Shown piece by piece: positions 23,874 through 34,795 of a stretch of 64,000 bases of DNA (positions are counted from its first letter, which is position 1; every line of letters starts with the position of its first letter). Source of the DNA: Manihot esculenta (taxonomy: Eukaryota > Streptophyta > Magnoliopsida > Malpighiales > Euphorbiaceae); contig NC_035178.2 of assembly GCF_001659605.2 (NCBI RefSeq), positions 12,470,062-12,534,061 on the forward strand, in the 5' to 3' direction. The notes below the pieces were generated by a model. It made no database searches. It was not told the origin of the DNA and saw only the letters and a program-made list of their open reading frames with translations. The position numbers and the translations under genes are program-made.

Positions 23874-25300
23874 CTACTCTCGAGCTTCTGTTGCAGGTTT
23901 ATCATTAGTTATTGCGGTAGAAGTCGGGCTAAGAAGGTTGTTTTCAATTATATCTTCTTCGTTCCGCCAATCCTTATCCTCATCCTCCTCATAAGGGAAT
24001 ATATCATCAATCCAGGAGAACTTTTCTGCAGGAAAATGCCTGAGAAGCTCCTTCTTGATGTAGTCTTGGCTTTGTACGAACATCTTCCCACCTCGGGCCA
24101 CAGTGTCTTGAAGTTTTGCTTCAAGGTCAATGATCCTGGTAGAGGCAACCCGGGCCTCCTCAGCCTAAGACTGCAGTTCCTGCACTTGGTGATGAAGAAG
24201 GGCTACTTAATCCTCAGCACTCTTAGCTCAATTCTCAAGAGCCAGCTTGGAAGTATTAGCCTCACCCAGCTCAGCCTGGAGCTTGTCCACTGATTCCAAA
24301 GTCTTCTTCATGGTGCCTTCCACCTCATCAACTCGAGTCTTCAGCCTCGAGCACTCCTCTGCTAGAAGCCTTCTGTCGTTCTCTTGAACCCTGAACTCCT
24401 GCCTCAAGACTCTATTATGCTCTTTGGCCATATAGGCACGGAGGGCACTCTCTAGGGCAGCATGCATGATGTTGTCAAATAACTTGTCCGTCTCGACTTT
24501 ATTCGGATGACGATGGTCCCAAGCCTCAAAGCATTCTTGGTTAATAGGACAGCCAGGCTAGGATCTTTAAGGAGAGAAGGCATTCGGATTAGGGTAAGTG
24601 CTAGGCGTTAGATGCTCGAAGGCCAAAATGAATCAACCCCCATGTTCATAGGAATGGGTTCAATGAAAGTGGAGACTGATGTAGAAGGCTAAAAAATAAG
24701 GACAGCTGCAGAAGCGTTCCTTGCAAAAGACTCAGGCTATGAAAGAGCCGACTCTTCTATTGTAGGTTGGGGAGGAGGAGAAGAAAGCATAATTACTTCT
24801 TCAGCTCTACGAGTACGCTTGGGAGGAGGACTGGTTGACCCGGGAATAGCTTTACACTTGCAGGGCAGCTCCAGCCGCCTCAACAAACTTGTTCTTTTCA
24901 GCCATCTGCACAAGGAAAAAAGTAAGTAAGTGAGACAGTTTGAAATATAAAAGAAGACGGAAAGAAAAATACCAAGCTCGCTTGTTAGAGAGATGTTTTC
25001 CTTAAGATGGGGAAGGTTGGACAGGTGAGAACCCTGAGCCTAGCTCGCCTGAAAAAGGCTTTACCAAGATAAGACGACATTCCTCACTACCTTGGTGATG
25101 TCCATTTTCGGCAGGGACTTAGCCATCATTAAGAGGATGTTCAAAGCCCTTTCCTCATCCCTCCATGGCTGGAGCCCATCCTTCCTCAACTCCACCTACA
25201 GTTTTCAGCTTGTTCAAAGGCATCCAAAACCCCCGGACGTCCGATGGCAGAGGATAAAAAAATTATTTTTCCATCTATTTAATGAAGAAGGTATCTAGTC
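23874..25300 (-). pseudogene. Antisense coiled-coil ORF (aORF) of the Tat-type Gypsy element, decayed
   Basis: This region runs opposite to gag and lies between the tandem repeats and the LTR, where Tat-lineage elements carry an antisense ORF. On the minus strand, 24467-24228 reads as a heptad-rich coiled coil (EECSRLKTRVDEVEGTMKKT, then KLQAELGEANTSKLALEN). In the same frame, 24101-23874 reads VQSQDYIKKELLRHFPAEKF and SWIDDIFPYEEDEDKDW and ends at a stop. Three in-frame stops separate the two parts; each could arise from a sense codon by one C-to-T change. Upstream, a 67-base intron is predicted at 24972-24906 (donor GTATTTTTC, acceptor TTGTGCAG directly before ATGGCTGAAAAGAAC). Sequence to about 25300 is a further decayed exon. 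The function of such ORFs is unknown to me. Confidence 0.65.
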
Positions 25301-25647
25301 AAATATCGTCTGGCATTTTCGCTCGCTAAAAAATTAAAACTCTTCATTTTTGCGAGTACCCAGCTGATACAGTTGGGAGAAGAGGGCCACACTCAGCTCG
25401 ATGTTGTTATTAAGATAAACAAACTGAAAGACCACCAAGATTATTTAGCCATTAGGATACAGCTGCACAACTGCAAGTTCATAAAATCGAAGGACCTCAA
25501 TGAAAAATGAGTCCATAGGGAATTAAAGATTCGTCTTCAGCTGCTTTTCATAGATTATGATAGTATCATTTGCAGAGATCTGGTTAGTAATGCAAACACC
25601 CGAGGAAGGAGCAAAAACACAAAAATTCGATCGAGAAATTTGGTATT
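25301..25647. other. Internal region of the Tat-type element next to its LTR
   Basis: Balanced base composition continuing the element toward the LTR. Probably the decayed upstream part of the antisense ORF. No open frame or clear polypurine tract could be fixed. Confidence 0.4.
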
Positions 25648-26011
25648 TGTCATAAAGTTACCGTTAGTAAGCACAATCCAGTGGATTCCCGTTACGTCTA
25701 TAATCATGGAATTCCTAACCAGCTACCTCGACAGAATCCCTTATCAGTTAATCGGCCAAATTATCATCAAATTATTAGAAAATATTATATTTATCTCCAT
25801 TTTCTTACATTATAAAAAGGAAACAATCACAAAAGCAAAAGTATGCATTCTGATGCAACTACTCTTAAATTCAGAGTATTACATTAAATTTACCATTCTT
25901 TTCAGTTTATTGACTCAAATATCGAAATGACTACCATAAGCACCCACCACCTTACGTTCTTTTTTTATAGGTTTAGCTAATCACCGTACAACTCTACTTT
26001 CGAACGCATCA
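25648..26011 (+). repeat. 3' LTR of the Tat-type Gypsy element
   Basis: Starts TGTCATAAAG and ends GCATCA. A TATA box (TATAAAAA, 25811-25818) is followed by a region shared with the solo LTR at 1741-2220: ATCGAAATGACTACC, then CACCTTACGTTC and a TTTTTATAGG tract. It follows the gag and antisense-ORF region on the expected side. No matching 5' LTR exists in the window, so the element is 5'-truncated. Confidence 0.6.
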
Positions 26012-27357
26012 ATATTATAAAACGATAGTATATAAATAAATTGATTGCTAAAATATAGAGTAAAATTTATTTAAAAAAGTACGGAATAAATCTGTGAAAA
26101 ATAAAAAATAAAAATTTTAAACTATTAACCTTAAAATTTATATGCACTAAAAAATATTTTAATTATTTATATACTTTCTTCGTACTATAATTTTTATCTA
26201 TATATCCTTTTTAGTTGTTTTAAAATTATTGTCCATTTTTAATTATTATAATTCTATTCTATTTTATTTTATTTTTAATTTTTTTTAAAAATATCTCTTA
26301 TTTAATAAAATTTAATATTTTTAAGATAAATATAATTGAAAAATTAATAAAAAAATTATTTTTTTAATGTATGGAAAAATAAAATTGATAAAAGTTATAA
26401 AATGCACTTTGATAAATATTAATAAGTCATGGTTATCCTCGTATTATAAAAATATCTTCAACGAATGTAGCAAGAAATGCATTTATCTTCAAAGAAAAGG
26501 TTGATGTTTTTCAAAGTAGAATTATAATAATTTTGTGTAATTTGAGACACAAGCAAACTAAAGGACAGAGGAATGAATCCAATGTGGGGTGAATTTAGTG
26601 GGAAATCATGATTAAGTTTTTAAAAAATGGAACATTTAAGCCAATTAGAAGAACAAGGCAAGGAAAACAGCTGCTACACACCTACACCTACACCTACACC
26701 TACACATAAAAAGCTTTACTACATAGATTTCATTTTGACTAAACCCAATTCAACTTAACAAATATATATATATAATGCTACATTTGACTCTATTTCTATG
26801 ACCAATGAGGGATTTCACAAGTGTGAACTCCTCATTATCTAGGATTTTGTGGGCCATTTTAGTGGAATTCTTGTTAATCTTTCATTTTCCTTTTTTTATA
26901 CTAATAAATAAATTTATTATTTTATTAATTTTTATTAAAATTTATAATTTAATTTAAATCAAAATAGTAATTTGTGGTATTTCAAAGTTAATAGACAGCT
27001 ATAATTTTCAGATGTTTTTAAAAAATGCTATTTGAAGATAGATATTTACCTAGGAATATCACTTTTCAGTTTTCACTAATAATAATTCAAATAATAAAAT
27101 TAATATCTGATATTAAATCGTTTCTTATTAAATAATAGAAAAAATAATTACATTTTATGTTGTTGACATTTAAAAATAGAGACGCTAAGTATATAATAAT
27201 TTTAATATAAATTAAGAATTAATTTTCTTTAAAAAAAAAAAAAGAAATATGCTATGACTTGTTTTAGATTTTAGAGATTAAGTAAATTATCGAAAAATAG
27301 AATTAAAAATTTAAAAAAAAAAATAAAGAAGGTTTCTTAGGGTTTCGAGTCGACAAT

Positions 27358-27360
<3 letters not shown>
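26012..27360. other. AT-rich intergenic DNA with a hexamer repeat
   Basis: No gene seen. At 26676-26706 there are about four copies of a CCTACA hexamer. The remainder is AT-rich with no defined element ends. Confidence 0.6.

Positions 27361-27420
<60 letters not shown>
27361..27420 (+). repeat. Uninterrupted A60 homopolymer
   Basis: Exactly 60 consecutive A residues, preceded by CGACAATAGC and followed by TCATTCACATG. It could be the tail of a recently inserted retroposon or a slippage-expanded A tract. Upstream sequence (GGTTTCTTAGGGTTTCGAG) is too short and decayed to classify. Confidence 0.95.
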
Positions 27421-27424
<4 letters not shown>

Positions 27425-27629
27425 TCACATGTATTAGAAAATAGTTGAAATTAAAGAACTCTTTAACCGGGCATGCAATGTTCAATCTTTCCGTTAGCTA
27501 TTACAAAAGAAACACACAATAATTTCATTAATGAAAAGAGGAAAGCAAATGAAATCAGTCAAAGCATAAAATTATACAAATGAGTTTCTAAGTTCCAAAT
27601 ATATCATTATAAACAAAACGATTTTGGTT

Positions 27630-28104
27630 TAGGAGTGAGTATTCAGTCGGTGTGATTTAAAATCAAACTAAATCGAATCGAATAAATTGAAAATAAAAAT
27701 TTTGGTATTTATAAAAATCGATTCGAACCAAATCGAATTGGTCTGATTCGATTTGATTCAGTTTAATTTAATTGGTTTGAATTTTTAATAAAATTTTTTT
27801 ATTTTTTATACCTTATTTTTAGTGTTTTAAAATTTAATTGAAATATTTTAATCTGATTATGATATAATATCTCTATATTATTAAAAATAATATACTATTA
27901 TCACTAATCAGTTCGGTTCGATTTTTTTAATTTTTTTCTGACCAAAATCGAATTAAATCAAAATAACCGAAATTTTTTAAATTAAAAATTGAACCGAACC
28001 GAACCGAACTGAAATGAATAAAAAACTGAACTGAATTTTTAAATTAATTTAGTTCGATCGATTTTTTCGATTTAAACCAAATAATACTCGCGTACTCTAC
28101 TCTA
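27630..28104. mobile_element. hAT-like palindromic element, 475 bp
   Basis: Begins TAGGAGTGAGTATTCAGTCG and ends TAATACTCGCGTACTCTA, an approximate inversion. The arms carry inverted runs: TTAAAATCAAACTAAATCGA on the left and GAACCGAACCGAACTGAA on the right. A TTCGGTTCG/CGAACCGAA palindrome lies near the middle. No ORF. Flanking octamers do not match in this copy. It clearly belongs with 53218-53706. Confidence 0.65.
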
Positions 28105-29184
28105 ATTAGGTCCCACTTCTTTGGATAAAAGAAAATTTATGGTACTTAGATCTATGGCATCAATGAAGAATTGTTCATAATTAATTTATCTTCCTCTTTA
28201 ACGAAGAAATTAACACTACATTCTTTTAATATTTTCCATTCAGAGATAGCTAGATGAATATTCGAGTGAGAGAGAAAATGAAAGGAAGATTTCTTTTTTT
28301 TTTAGAATATTTAGGGTATTACAAATGTTTCGCTCGGTTTTGATCAAATTAAATTAGAGTGATTAATCATAAAATTGTTTATAATTGGACTAATGTTCTT
28401 ATTAATTAACAGAATTAAATTATAAGAATTTTTTATTTTAATTTTAAAAATATAAAAATATTTTTAATTAATTAGATTAAATTTTAAGGATGAAGCGAAA
28501 ATTTATATTTTTATTACTTTTAGTTATTTTACAAATAATATGTATGTTTATTGTTTTTTTTTAATTCAATACCGTCAAATTAAAAATCCTTACATATATA
28601 TTTAAAAATAATTTTTTTTTATTTTTATAAAGTTAAAATAAATGGATTAAAATATTAATTTTTGAAAAATTGAAAAAAAAATTTGTTAATTTTAATATGA
28701 TCTAAAAAATTTTATCATTTCCAAAAGAATTAATGAACAATTAAATGGATAAATTTTCTATTTTAATAGAATAAGAAAATATGTAAAAAGTAATTAAATT
28801 CTAAAAATAAAAAAATTAAGTGATAATTTTGACATAAATCAGTTAGACAATATAAATTACTCAATAATTTATTTATTTATTCTATTGGCAAAAATGTTTA
28901 AAATATATGCTCCAATATTTTATAACAGTTTGAGGAAAAAAATTGATTATTTTATTATTTTATAACATTTTTTTCCTTTGTTATAAATTATATATAAGTG
29001 TAGAGAGAGAGAAATTAATACCCTCCAATCAAGCAAAAATCATAATATTAAATTGAAAAAAGAATTATTTGAAAACTCACTCCTTCCTTTCCTTTCCTCT
29101 TTATAATTTTCTTTTCCTCACTCCTTTTTCTCCTTTAGATCTCTCTATTTTCTTTTTATTTAATTTTTTATTGTATTAAATTCC
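28105..29184. other. AT-rich intergenic DNA
   Basis: Contains pyrimidine-rich stretches near 29080-29150 (TCCTTCCTTTCCTTTCCTC) but no gene or defined element. Confidence 0.6.
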
Positions 29185-29230
29185 TAGATACATATGTATT
29201 TAGACTAGGTTTAAATTTACTTCAATATGT
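29185..29230 (+). repeat. Left end of the 1-kb tandem repeat, copy A, split by Copia
   Basis: The words ATGTATTTAGACTAGG and TTTAAATTTACT match the start of copy B (33790-33822). The rest of copy A resumes at 32814 after the Copia element, which shows that the Copia element landed inside copy A. Confidence 0.7.
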
Positions 29231-32200
29231 TTGATGCGATCGTGTTGTATGGGATTCTGTGCAATCTCAATTGCAGTCTTATTATCGCAGTAAAGTTTCA
29301 TTGATTGTCTATTCTCAATTCTTTTAGAACACTCTTAATCCACAATAACTCGCATAAACCATACGTCATACATCTGAATTCGGCCTCTGTACTTGACCGC
29401 ACCACAACCTTTTGTTTTTTTAGTTCTCCATATAGCCAGATTCCCTTCTACGAAGTAGATCACCTTGTTGATTAATCGCCTGCCCAATCAGCATCCGTAT
29501 ATCCTTCAATGTCTGATGTACCATTCTTTGAAAATAATAGTCCCTTGCCTGAAGCCCCCTTCAGGTATCTCAAGATCCGGTATACTGCATTCATGTGTTC
29601 TTCACTTAGTTTATGCATGAATTGACTTACAACACTTACAGCATATGCTATGTCTGGCCTCGTGTGAGTCAAATAGATCAATCTCCCAACCAATCGTTGA
29701 TAGCGTCCCACATCTGTTAGAATTTATTCTGTAAACAAACCGAGTTTATGGTTCACCTCCATCGGAGTTTCTGCTGGTTTGCAAGCAAGCATTCCAGTTT
29801 CAGTTAACAAATCCATAATGTACTTCTGCTGTGAAAGGTCCCTCGTTCTGATCTTGCTATTTCAATACCTAAGAAATATTTAAGTTGTCCAAAATCCTTC
29901 ATTTCAAATTCAGCAGCTAAATTGTCCTGCAATAACTTCATTTCAGAAGGATCATCTCCTGTTAAGACCATATTATCGACGTACACAATTAAAGCTGTTA
30001 CATTCCCTTCTTTGTGTTTAATAAATAAAGTATGGTCTGAATTATTTTGTTTATAACCAAATGCCTTCATTGCTGAAGGAACCTCCCAAACCAAGCTCTA
30101 GGTGATTGTTTAAGCCTATACAACGATTTTTTCGGCTTACAAACTTCATTTTTGTTTGAAGTACTCCATTTAACTCGCGGTGGGACCTCCAATTAGACTT
30201 TCTCCTCCAAATCTCCATTAAGAAAAGTATTTTTAACATCAAATTGATTCAAAAGCCAACCTCAATTTGCTACTACAGAAATAAGAATACGAATTGTGTT
30301 GAGCTTGGCCACCAGTGCAAAAGTCTCCTGAAAATCTACTTTATACTTTTGTGTATATCATTTTGCAACCAACCTAGCCTTATATCTATCAATAATTCCA
30401 TCTGCTTTAAGTTTCACAGTGTATACCCATCTACATCCAACTGTCTTCTTTCCTTCAGGTAGAGGAACAAGTTTCCATGTAGAATTCTTTTGTAGGGCCT
30501 CCATCTCTTCGTTCATCGCCTTTGTCCATTTTGGATCTGCCAAGGCATCCTGCACACTACTAGGAATATATACTTTGAATAATTGATTAATAGTAAGTGC
30601 ATATGACTTGGGCAATCTATGAGTAGAAAGATAATTACTAATTGGATACTTGACATTGGCTCTAAGGTCAGGTTCGTACTGTTTCCTTGGTATACCCTTA
30701 TTTGATCTTTGTGGATATTTAGGAGCCAAATTGTCACAAGAGTTACTTGTTTATTACACTCATCAAGTATAGGACTCAGGTTTACCTGAGTAGAAATGTT
30801 GGTGTCCAGGACATTCTGAGTTAATTCTTTGGTTGATGGTGTTATCATGGGCAACTCTTTAAATGTTGGTGATTCTTTAGCAGACGTTGGTATTTGTAAA
30901 TTTTCAGAAGGAACTAATAAATCTTCATTACATCTCTCAGGGAGACCTTGCTAACTGTTATGCTGAAAACTTTCACTTACTTCCTCTAGTTCTAAGAAAT
31001 CTGTCATTATTTCTTGTGGCACATTCTCTTCACTAAAGCTCTCCCCTTGAAGAGAAGGAGGTGTGACTCACCCTGAATAGTATGGTTTTGATTCACGAAA
31101 GAACACATCCAAGGTCACATGTAATCTCTTTGTGTGTGGATCATAGCATCGGTATCCCTTTTGGAAATTGGAGTAGCCAACAAATACACATCATTTAGCA
31201 CAAGGATCAAGTTTATTCCGCAATTTTTTTGGAATATGGACATGTACTGTGCAACAAAAAACCATTGGTTTAAGATTTGGGACATGTGACAGTGAGAATA
31301 AAGCTTGCATCTTTTGTTGAGGAGTTCGAAAATCAAGTACGCGAGAGGGGATCCGATTAATTAGATAAATAGCAGACTTCACTGCTTCTCCCTAGTAGAA
31401 CCGAGGCATATTCATGCCAAAGAGAGACGCACGAACAACTTCCATGATTTGCCTATTTTTCCTTTATGCTAAGCCATTTTGTTGTGGAGTATAGGTGTTA
31501 GAAGTATGGTATCGAATCCCTCTTTCACTTAGAAACTTTCCACAGTTTGTATCCAAGAACTCCAGTGCGTTGTCAGTTTGCCAAACACGAATCTGCCTTT
31601 GATATTGAGTGCCCACCATATTGTAGAATTCCTGAAATGCTGTAAGAACATCACTTTTTTTTGTGAAGTAGGGACACCTAAGTCATTCGTGTGCACTCAT
31701 CAATGAATGTAACAAAATATCATGCTTTAAAAATAGAAGGAATCTTTGTAGGGCCCCAAACATTAGAATGTATAATCATAAATGGTTCATAACATTTATT
31801 TAAGCATGGTAGATAAGAAATACGGTGACTTTTGGCCGGTTCGCAAGTATCACAATGAAAGTCTGAAGTATTCAAATTTGAAAACAGATGTGGTTGCAAT
31901 TTCTTAAGATATCCAAATGAAATATGTCATAATCGTCGATGCCATAACCAAATAGTTGCTTGAGCTTTATCTCTACTACTCGTTTGACATGCAAGGTTAT
32001 TTTTCTGTTTCCCATTCTCTGTCAGATCCAAGTAATAGAGTTTGCCCCTTTTAACACCATAACCAAGAATCTTCCGAGTCAGAATATCTTGAAAGACACA
32101 GAATGAAGGCTAAAGTTACGATACACGCAAGAGAAGAGGTTATTTGGATAGCCGACAAAAGGTTATATTCAAGAGATGGAACAATCAAGATAGTATCTAG

Positions 32201-32449
32201 AGTAAGGGTATTAGACAAGATGACTGATCCTTCTCCAGTAATTGGAGAAGTACCACCATTAGCTGTAGATATAACAGATTGTGAAGAAGCACGAATGGAT
32301 TGTAACTGTCCTGAATCTCTAGTCATATGATCAAATGCACCTGTATCAATAATCCAAGTACTATTCTTAGAAGTTGTAGAGAGTACATTTGCCTTACCAA
32401 CAATACTTAGGTGGGTAACGTTAGCTGTAAGTTGTGATTTGTCCTCCAT
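29231..32449 (-). pseudogene. Copia polyprotein: protease, integrase, reverse transcriptase, RNase H
   Basis: Protease: STWIIDTGAFDHMT near 32360. Integrase: the YFVTFIDECTR block near 31720, the TDNALEF aspartate block near 31570 and PQQNGLAERKN-type sequence near 31480 in broken frames, so the D,D,E residues can still be traced. Reverse transcriptase: MEALQKNSTWKLVPLPEGKK, then GCRWVYTVKLKADG and KARLVAK (30540-30360), LIVYVDNMVLTGDD (29990-29950) and DFGQLKYFLGIEIARS. RNase H: RLIYLTHTRPDIAYAVSVVS (29680), GYTDADWAGD, STEAEFRCM and QNPIQHDRIKHIEV (29240). The YVDD catalytic box reads YVDN, so one catalytic Asp is lost. Multiple frameshifts and stops break the reading. Confidence 0.9.
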
Positions 32450-32582
32450 ATTTTGTTGGACCTCTGTTGTGGCTGAACAATAATGGTGTTGGGGAATACA
32501 AAATACGATGTTGCATATGGTAAGCTATGGTGGTGGTTTCAAGATATGAAATTCGAGAAGCAATTCTTCCAAGATCAGAATT

Positions 32583-32594
32583 GCTCTGATACCA
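32583..32594 (-). other. Copia primer-binding site (initiator tRNA-Met)
   Basis: Minus strand TGGTATCAGAGC lies directly against the LTR edge. This is the standard tRNA-iMet primer site of plant Copia elements and it is intact. Confidence 0.92.
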
Positions 32595-32813
32595 TGTTGA
32601 ACGATGAAATCTGTGAATGATTCAGTTATTGTGTATTCTTTTCCGGAAAAGAGGTTATATATAGATATATTTACAACACAAAATTAGGAGAGAAAAAGAA
32701 AGCAATCCTATTATAAGAAAACCAGATAAGCCTGTACAGGAAATAATATATATCAGATCTGCAAATCCCTATGATTACGTAATCTACTCCTAATTAGGTA
32801 ATTTATTCCAACA
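32595..32813 (-). repeat. Copia 5' LTR, 219 bp
   Basis: On the minus strand it starts TGTTGGAATAAATTACC and ends CGTTCAACA, giving the short inverted TGTTG...CAACA ends. A minus-strand TATA box (TCTATATATAACC) lies at 32651-32667. The primer site follows with no gap. The base run outside its outer edge is CATTG, the continuation of the 1-kb repeat. The matching 3' LTR is missing, so no duplication can be confirmed. Confidence 0.9.
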
Positions 32814-33789
32814 CATTGAAAATGGAAATGATATTTCTTCTCAATATTGGAGTTATATTGTTCGATTATTTTTTATAATTCTAACTCATATAGTCTCTTT
32901 TTATATTTTTATAGAGAGTGAGTTTTCTTTCGTTTGTCGAGAGCGCAATTTGAAGCAACATGTCCCTTTTTATGTCGGCTTTATGTAATTGCTCCTGCAC
33001 TTCTTGAGTGGGCCGCACGGCACAGCCCCCTTGCCTAGACGTGGGTATACTCTCTCTCTCTCCTTTTTGAGTGGGTTATACCTAGTTTTTTTATTCAATT
33101 TTAGTTTGGTAGACTATATTTATAGGAAGGGAGTTTAGCTTTTTGTTTGCTTGTTGTGATTACTTATGATTTTTCTTTGTTATTTTTATAAGTTCTTTTT
33201 CTATATCTACTCTCTAAAAGGAATAATGGCGGAATAAAATTAGTGAGATCACAGACTGTTTGCTTAAGATATCTTCCTTCCTCTTATACAATAGATATTG
33301 TTGATTAGGAAGCTTTCTTAGCTCTCAGCATATTTGCTTAACATAATTGAGAAAAAAAAAAGTCTTCCTTTTTGAAGCGTTTGGCACCATTACCTTTACT
33401 TGATCTAATGTGTATGTGCTTTAATTGTCATTTTCTTCACCTCTCTTGGCTTCAGCAGGTTTGTCTTCATGGTTGGTGTTTCTCTTTAGGCTTCATCTAA
33501 TTATTTAAAGTTTTGGTTGTTGTAAATGATCATCCCCTCCTCTATTGTTGCTAATGGCATTGGCCTTTAAAGGAGACATCAGCGTGCTTCTTGCAATCTT
33601 TGGATTGGGGAGTCGGGTTAATTTTCAGGCTATTGCGTCTAGAATTTCTATAGGTTACTTCTTCTGTGTTGGTTTGTAGGCTCTAAAATTCCTATTGGTT
33701 TAGCCTTTGTTTGGGCTTATCTTATAAGCAGGTCTCGAGCCTTCATTTTCAATGAAGACTTCATCTTTGAAGGAAAAAAAAAAGACTTA
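32814..33789 (+). repeat. 1-kb tandem repeat, copy A (main part)
   Basis: From CATTGAAAATGGAAATGA to TTTGAAGGAAAAAAAAAAG. It aligns throughout with copy B: shared blocks include GGAGTTATATTGT / AGAGTTATATTGT, CTCTTTTTATATTTTTATAG, AATTATTTAAAGTTT and TTTTCAATGAAGACTT. Non-coding. The A-rich end and two-copy head-to-tail arrangement could reflect a retroposon inserted twice or a tandem duplication. Family unknown to me. Confidence 0.8.
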
Positions 33790-34795
33790 TAGATATGTAT
33801 TTAAACTAGGTCTAAATTTACTTTTCATATATATGTTCATTGAAAATGGAAATGAGGTTTCCTTCTTAATATTAGAGTTATATTGTCTTATAAGTATACT
33901 AATATTTTCTGACGATGCGCATGCTCTCTTTTTATATTTTTATAGAAATAGTTTTCTCTAGTTTGTTAAGAGTGTGATCTAAGGCAATATGACTCTATTT
34001 ATGTCAGCTTTGTATAACTGGCCCTACCTTTCTCGAGAGAGTCGAGTATCTCCTCCCCCTTATTTAGACATGTACCTTTTCTCTCTTCCGAGCGAGATTA
34101 AACATAGTTTTTTTATTAGATTTTATTTTGGTAAGCGATACTTATAGGAAAGAATTTTAGTTTTTTTCCTCCTTGATTTGGTTACTTGTGGTTTTTCTTT
34201 ATTGTTTTTGTAATTTCTTTTTCTATATCTACTCTCTAACAGGAATCATAGTAGAATGAAAATAGTGATGCTGCAGACTGTTTACTTATGATGTCTTCCT
34301 TGCCATTGATTAAGAAGCTTCCTCGACTCTAAAGATAGTTGCTTAACATAATTGAGAAAAAAGCCTTCACTTTCTAAAACGTTTAGCACCATTATCTCCG
34401 GTTGATCTAATGTGTATCTACTTTGACGATCATTTTCTTCGCTTCTCTTGGTTTTAGAAGGTTTATGAGTGCCTTCATAGTTGATGATTCTCTTTGGACT
34501 TCATTTAATTATTTAAAGTTTCGATCGTTGTGAATGAGCATCCCCTCCTCTTCTATTGCTAATGGCATAGGCCATCAAAGGAGAGACCATCCTGCTTCTT
34601 GCAATTTATAGGTTGGAGAGTCAGGTTAATTTTTGAGCTATTGAGTCTAAAATTTTATAGGTTATCTCTTCTGTATTGATTTGTGAGCTCTTAGATTCTT
34701 GTTGGTTTAACCTTTGTATGGGTTTATCTTATAAGCACACTTGAGTCTTTATTTTCAATGAAGACTTTATCTTTAAGTAGAAAAGAAAATACTAA
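33790..34795 (+). repeat. 1-kb tandem repeat, copy B
   Basis: Starts TAGATATGTATTTAAACTAG and ends with TTTTCAATGAAGACTTTATC and an A-rich stretch. Uninterrupted, so it gives the layout of the unit before the Copia insertion. It differs from copy A by many substitutions and small indels. A short ORF at 33752-33961 crosses the A/B junction and is not a gene. Confidence 0.8.

Larger units (their letters stand above)
29231..32813 (-). mobile_element. Ty1/Copia retrotransposon, defective, nested
   Basis: Minus-strand order is LTR (32813-32595), primer-binding site, a remnant around protease, integrase, reverse transcriptase, RNase H. Only about 130 bases separate the primer site from the protease region, so gag is deleted. 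The left end stops inside the RNase H motif (HDRIKHIEV) and runs straight into copy A of the 1-kb repeat, so the 3' LTR is gone. The element is about 3.6 kb against roughly 5 kb for intact Copia elements. It can no longer transpose on its own. Confidence 0.88.

Noticed and set aside
27303..27485. Minus-strand ORF with a poly-Phe run
   Set aside because: It is a read-through of the A60 homopolymer.
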